Positions 47,395 to 50,209 of a stretch of 50,209 nucleotides of DNA are shown one piece after another; positions within the stretch are counted from its first letter, which is position 1; each line of letters starts with the position of its first letter. The position numbers were made by a program, and so were the translations under genes. The stretch covers positions 1-50,209 of the forward strand of contig NZ_VNHM01000018.1 of the NCBI RefSeq assembly GCF_008124625.1, written 5' to 3'. Below the pieces are notes generated by a model. The model did not search any database. It was not told the DNA's origin and saw nothing but the letters and a program-made list of their open reading frames with translations. The stretch comes from Desulfallas thermosapovorans DSM 6562. Lineage in GTDB: Bacteria > Bacillota > Desulfotomaculia > Desulfotomaculales > Desulfallaceae.

Positions 47395-47682
47395 CTAAAC
47401 ACCCTCAAAGAGTTGAATCTTTTGGCCCTCTTTAAGGGTAACAATGGCTTTTTTACGGTCAGGCGCTTTGCCCCAGCGGTTACGTACCCGTTTTGTCTTG
47501 CCCTTCACCCGCATGGTACGCACCTTGTCAACTTTAACATTAAACAATTCTTCCACAGCCTGGCGAATCTCAATTTTGTTGGCACCCATATCCACAATAA
47601 ACGTGTACTTGTTTTCCTCCACCAGGCCCATACTTTTTTCAGTGACCACCGGCTTTTTAATAATATCACGAGGATTTTTCAT
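47395..47682 (-). CDS. rplW: 50S ribosomal protein L23
   Basis: A 95-residue protein at the tunnel exit, the docking site of trigger factor and [23 protein letters not shown] and [19 protein letters not shown] are typical. Its ATG shares a base with the rplD stop, showing coupling. Confidence 0.97.
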   Translation of the reverse strand: MKNPRDIIKKPVVTEKSMGLVEENKYTFIVDMGANKIEIRQAVEELFNVKVDKVRTMRVKGKTKRVRNRWGKAPDRKKAIVTLKEGQKIQLFEGV

Positions 47683-48305
47683 TAAACAAACACCTCCTCA
47701 ACCCTGGCCACTGCATCCTTGGTAATTACCAGCGTTTTATGAGCCAGTAAATCATACACGTTCAGTCCCGGAACGCTTAACTGTTTAATACCCGGTATGT
47801 TACGTGCCGATTTGTAAACCGCGTCATCCCGCTGGGCTGTCACTACCAAAGCTTTACTATCCACATTGAGGTTCTTCAGTATTTTTACCATATCCTTGGT
47901 TTTGGGGGCATCCAGTTTAAGCTCCTCCAACACCACAATAGTGCCGCCCTTCACCTTGGATGACAGTGCCGATTTCATAGCTAAACGGCGTACCTTTTTG
48001 GGAATCCGGTAGCTGTATTTGCGCGGGTGCGGTCCAAAAACAATGCCGCCGCCACGCCAGATGGGTGAACGTATAGACCCGTGCCGGGCCCGGCCGGTGC
48101 CCTTCTGGCGATACGGTTTACGACCCCCGCCGCTGACCTCGGCCCTTGTTTTGGTATCGTGGGTGCCCTGCCGTCTACCGGCCAGTTGCATGGTTACTGC
48201 ATCATGCAGAGCCTGCTGGTGCACCTCAATACCAAATATTTCATCCTTTAAGTCGATTTCCCCGACTTGGTCACCGTTTATATTATACATGGCAACTCTG
48301 GGCAT
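47682..48305 (-). CDS. rplD: 50S ribosomal protein L4
   Basis: A 207-residue protein with a long tunnel loop: [20 protein letters not shown] and [20 protein letters not shown]. In some bacteria L4 also represses its own operon. Confidence 0.97.
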   Translation of the reverse strand: MPRVAMYNINGDQVGEIDLKDEIFGIEVHQQALHDAVTMQLAGRRQGTHDTKTRAEVSGGGRKPYRQKGTGRARHGSIRSPIWRGGGIVFGPHPRKYSYRIPKKVRRLAMKSALSSKVKGGTIVVLEELKLDAPKTKDMVKILKNLNVDSKALVVTAQRDDAVYKSARNIPGIKQLSVPGLNVYDLLAHKTLVITKDAVARVEEVFV

Positions 48306-48335
48306 GAATGACTTCCTCCTTTCGCTGCGCCGCCG

Positions 48336-48965
48336 TTACCTGGCTTTAACGGATTGTTTGACCATGACCAGACCGCCGCGCGGGCCCGGAATGGCTCCCT
48401 TAACAGCCAGCAGGTTTTGCCCGGCATCCGCCCGGACAACCTCTAAATTCTGTATGGTTACCCGCTCGGCGCCGTAATGTCCCGGCAGTCTCCTGCCCTT
48501 GAACACCCGGGCCGGGCCTTTGGCCGCCAGCGAACCGGGCCGCCGGTGATACTTGGAACCGTGTGCCATGGGGCCACGATGGAATCCATGGCGTTTGATA
48601 CCGCCTGAGAAACCGCGTCCCTTGGTGGTACCCACAACATCCACTTTTTCGCCGGGGGTGAAGATGTCCGCTTTGATTTCCTGGCCCACTTCGTAAGCAT
48701 CAATATCATCAACGCGAACTTCCCGCAAATAACGCTTGGGCTTAATACCCGCCTTGGCAAAGTGGCCTTTCATGGGTTTGTTAAACAGGTTTTCCCGCTT
48801 TTCACCAAAACCCAATTGAATAGCGTTATAACCATCTTTGGCAATGGTTTTCTTTTGGGCCACCGTACAGGGTCCGGCTTCGATAACGGTTACCGGCACG
48901 GCGATACCTTCATCGGTAAATATTTGGGTCATGCCAACCTTTTTACCCAATATTGCTTTGGGCAT
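48336..48965 (-). CDS. rplC: 50S ribosomal protein L3
   Basis: A 209-residue early assembly protein. KAILGKKVGMTQIFTDEGIA and the central loop GGIKRHGFHRGPMAHGSKYH are diagnostic. ATG 48965 gives the normal start; GTG 48977 is too close to GGAGG. It is separated from rpsJ by an unusually long gap. Confidence 0.96.
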   Translation of the reverse strand: MPKAILGKKVGMTQIFTDEGIAVPVTVIEAGPCTVAQKKTIAKDGYNAIQLGFGEKRENLFNKPMKGHFAKAGIKPKRYLREVRVDDIDAYEVGQEIKADIFTPGEKVDVVGTTKGRGFSGGIKRHGFHRGPMAHGSKYHRRPGSLAAKGPARVFKGRRLPGHYGAERVTIQNLEVVRADAGQNLLAVKGAIPGPRGGLVMVKQSVKAR

Positions 48966-48977
48966 TCTTTCATGCAC

Positions 48978-49123
48978 CTCCCGAGCCTGCTCGAAGTACT
49001 GCCGTATATGCTAGGCTTTTCGATGCCGTCAGCGGTTCAACGTATTGGCCGCCTTGACGAGGTTTGCCACATGCGCTGAACTTGACCTTCGAGACTGCTA
49101 TCTATTGTTTTTAATGCTAGTTA
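48978..49123 (-). ncRNA. Structured gap between rpsJ and rplC, possible RNA element
   Basis: A 146-base gap in an operon where neighbours are usually tens of bases apart. On the minus strand CTCGAAG (49087-49093) can pair with CTTCGAG (48990-48996) and, inside, TCAGCG (49074-49079) with CGCTGA (49029-49034). A GUUCA/UGAAC pairing competes with the latter. No frame in it looks coding. It could control rplC and downstream genes. Confidence 0.4.
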
Positions 49124-49432
49124 CTATAGTTTGATTTCAATATCCACACCTGCAGGCAGATCAAGGCGCATCAACGCGTCCACCGTTTTGGGTGTGGGTT
49201 CCATGATGTCAATCAACCGCTTGTGGGTTCTCATTTCAAACTGTTCCCGGGAGTCTTTGTTGACGTGTGGGGAACGCAGGATGGTGTATATATTTTTTTC
49301 CGTGGGCAGAGGCACAGGGCCTGCCACATTGGCACCGGTCCGCCGGGCGGTATCCACTATTTTCTGGGCCGATTGGTCCAGCATGTGGTGATCATACGCC
49401 TTGAGCCGGATACGGATTTTTTGATTTTTCAT
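49124..49432 (-). CDS. rpsJ: 30S ribosomal protein S10
   Basis: A 102-residue head protein that also joins NusB in antitermination. [20 protein letters not shown] and the loop [20 protein letters not shown] are diagnostic. First gene of the S10 group here, 42 bases after tuf. Confidence 0.98.
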   Translation of the reverse strand: MKNQKIRIRLKAYDHHMLDQSAQKIVDTARRTGANVAGPVPLPTEKNIYTILRSPHVNKDSREQFEMRTHKRLIDIMEPTPKTVDALMRLDLPAGVDIEIKL

Positions 49433-49474
49433 GCACTGACCTCCTTTCGCCTGGAAGAAAAGAGTAAATAAAAC

Positions 49475-50209
49475 TTACTCATTAATACCGGTAACCACAC
49501 CGGCACCCACGGTACGGCCACCTTCACGGATGGCGAAACGCAAACCTTCTTCTATGGCAATGGGAGTGATCAGCTCGATGTCAATTTTAATGTTGTCACC
49601 GGGCATAACCATTTCCACACCCTCCGGCAGTTTGGCCACGCCGGTCACGTCGGTGGTGCGGAAGTAAAACTGCGGGCGGTAACCGTTGAAGAACGGGGTA
49701 TGACGGCCGCCTTCTTCTTTGGTCAGCACGTATACTTCAGCATGGAATTTGGTATGCGGTTTAATGCTGCCCGGTTTGGCCAGCACCTGGCCGCGCTCAA
49801 TCTCTTTGCGCTCTACGCCCCGCAGCAGGCAGCCCACGTTGTCGCCGGCTTCGCCGCGATCCAGAATCTTACGGAACATTTCCACGCCGGTGACTACAGT
49901 CTTGCGCGGTTTGTCCATGAGGCCCACGATTTCCACTTCTTCGCCCACCTTAATGGTGCCACGCTCGATACGACCCGTGGCCACGGTGCCCCGCCCGGTG
50001 ATGGTGAATACGTCTTCCACGGGCATCAGGAACGGTTTGTCTATATCACGCTCGGGATCGGGAATGTAGGCGTCAACAGCGTCCATCAGTTCCCAAACGC
50101 TCTTGCACCACTGGCAGTCACGCTTGCCGCAGCCGCATTCCAGTGCTTTTAAAGCAGAGCCGGTAATTACGGGCACGTCGTCCCCGGGAAATTCATACTG
50201 GCTCAAAAG
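49475..50209 (-). CDS. tuf: Elongation factor Tu (partial, start beyond the right edge)
   Basis: The last 244 codons of EF-Tu, which brings aminoacyl-tRNA to the ribosome. Present are the end of the GTPase domain ([20 protein letters not shown]), domain 2 ([19 protein letters not shown]) and domain 3, ending [14 protein letters not shown]. The frame runs off the edge, so no start is in the window. A Cys-rich stretch, [12 protein letters not shown], replaces the usual acidic turn before the helix leading to AYIPDPER. It could bind a metal. Confidence 0.96.
   Translation of the reverse strand, partial: LLSQYEFPGDDVPVITGSALKALECGCGKRDCQWCKSVWELMDAVDAYIPDPERDIDKPFLMPVEDVFTITGRGTVATGRIERGTIKVGEEVEIVGLMDKPRKTVVTGVEMFRKILDRGEAGDNVGCLLRGVERKEIERGQVLAKPGSIKPHTKFHAEVYVLTKEEGGRHTPFFNGYRPQFYFRTTDVTGVAKLPEGVEMVMPGDNIKIDIELITPIAIEEGLRFAIREGGRTVGAGVVTGINE

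Overview
The window looks like the chromosome of a Gram-positive, spore-forming anaerobe of the Clostridia, most like the Desulfotomaculum/Peptococcaceae group. This is inferred from several things: the gene order of the S10-spc-alpha ribosomal cluster followed by an ECF transporter module, truA, rplM and rpsI; a CwlD-type amidase; a Bacillus-style fadN-fadA-fadE operon; zinc-binding forms of S14, S4 and L36; and strong AGGAGG ribosome sites with many GTG and TTG starts. No genus is proven by the sequence alone.

Left part, 1 to about 9.4 kb, is patchy accessory DNA. It holds the end of an IS1182-like transposase, a broken copy of the start of a downstream MFS gene, a P2A-type Ca2+ ATPase, a fused methionine sulfoxide reductase MsrAB, an MFS transporter between two copies of the same double terminator, relics of a GyrI-like effector-binding gene and of a carboxymuconolactone decarboxylase-like gene, a DUF4349 lipoprotein, a MntA-HepT toxin-antitoxin pair and a DUF441 membrane protein.

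Middle part, 9.4 to 30 kb: a Ski2/Mtr4-like helicase split into two reading frames, a Sir2 deacylase, a two-gene AmmeMemoRadiSam set (radical SAM enzyme plus a fused Memo-AMMECR1 protein), a LysE exporter, an isolated FliK-like/FlhB-C-terminus-like pair, the fatty acid beta-oxidation operon fadNAE with its likely TetR regulator and operator palindromes, a YqaA-like membrane protein, a second P2A ATPase and the amidase.

Right part, 30 kb to the end: about 20 kb of minus-strand translation genes. Transcription runs from the right edge: tuf (partial), rpsJ, rplC, rplD, rplW, rplB, rpsS, rplV, rpsC, rplP, rpmC, rpsQ, rplN, rplX, rplE, rpsZ, rpsH, rplF, rplR, rpsE, rpmD, rplO, secY, map, a KOW-domain protein, infA, rpmJ, rpsM, rpsK, rpsD, rpoA, rplQ, ecfA1, ecfA2, ecfT and truA. 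Then rplM-rpsI follow under their own promoter and an L13-type leader, with a strong terminator after rpsI. The adenylate kinase gene usually found between secY and map is absent.

Most genes belong to well-known families, and I found no clear-cut new multi-gene system. The strongest leads are the split helicase, the structured 147-nt gap between rpsJ and rplC, the matched TGTACA palindromes before both calcium-pump genes, the FadR-like operators, and the duplicated debris around the MFS gene. No rRNA, tRNA or CRISPR array was seen.
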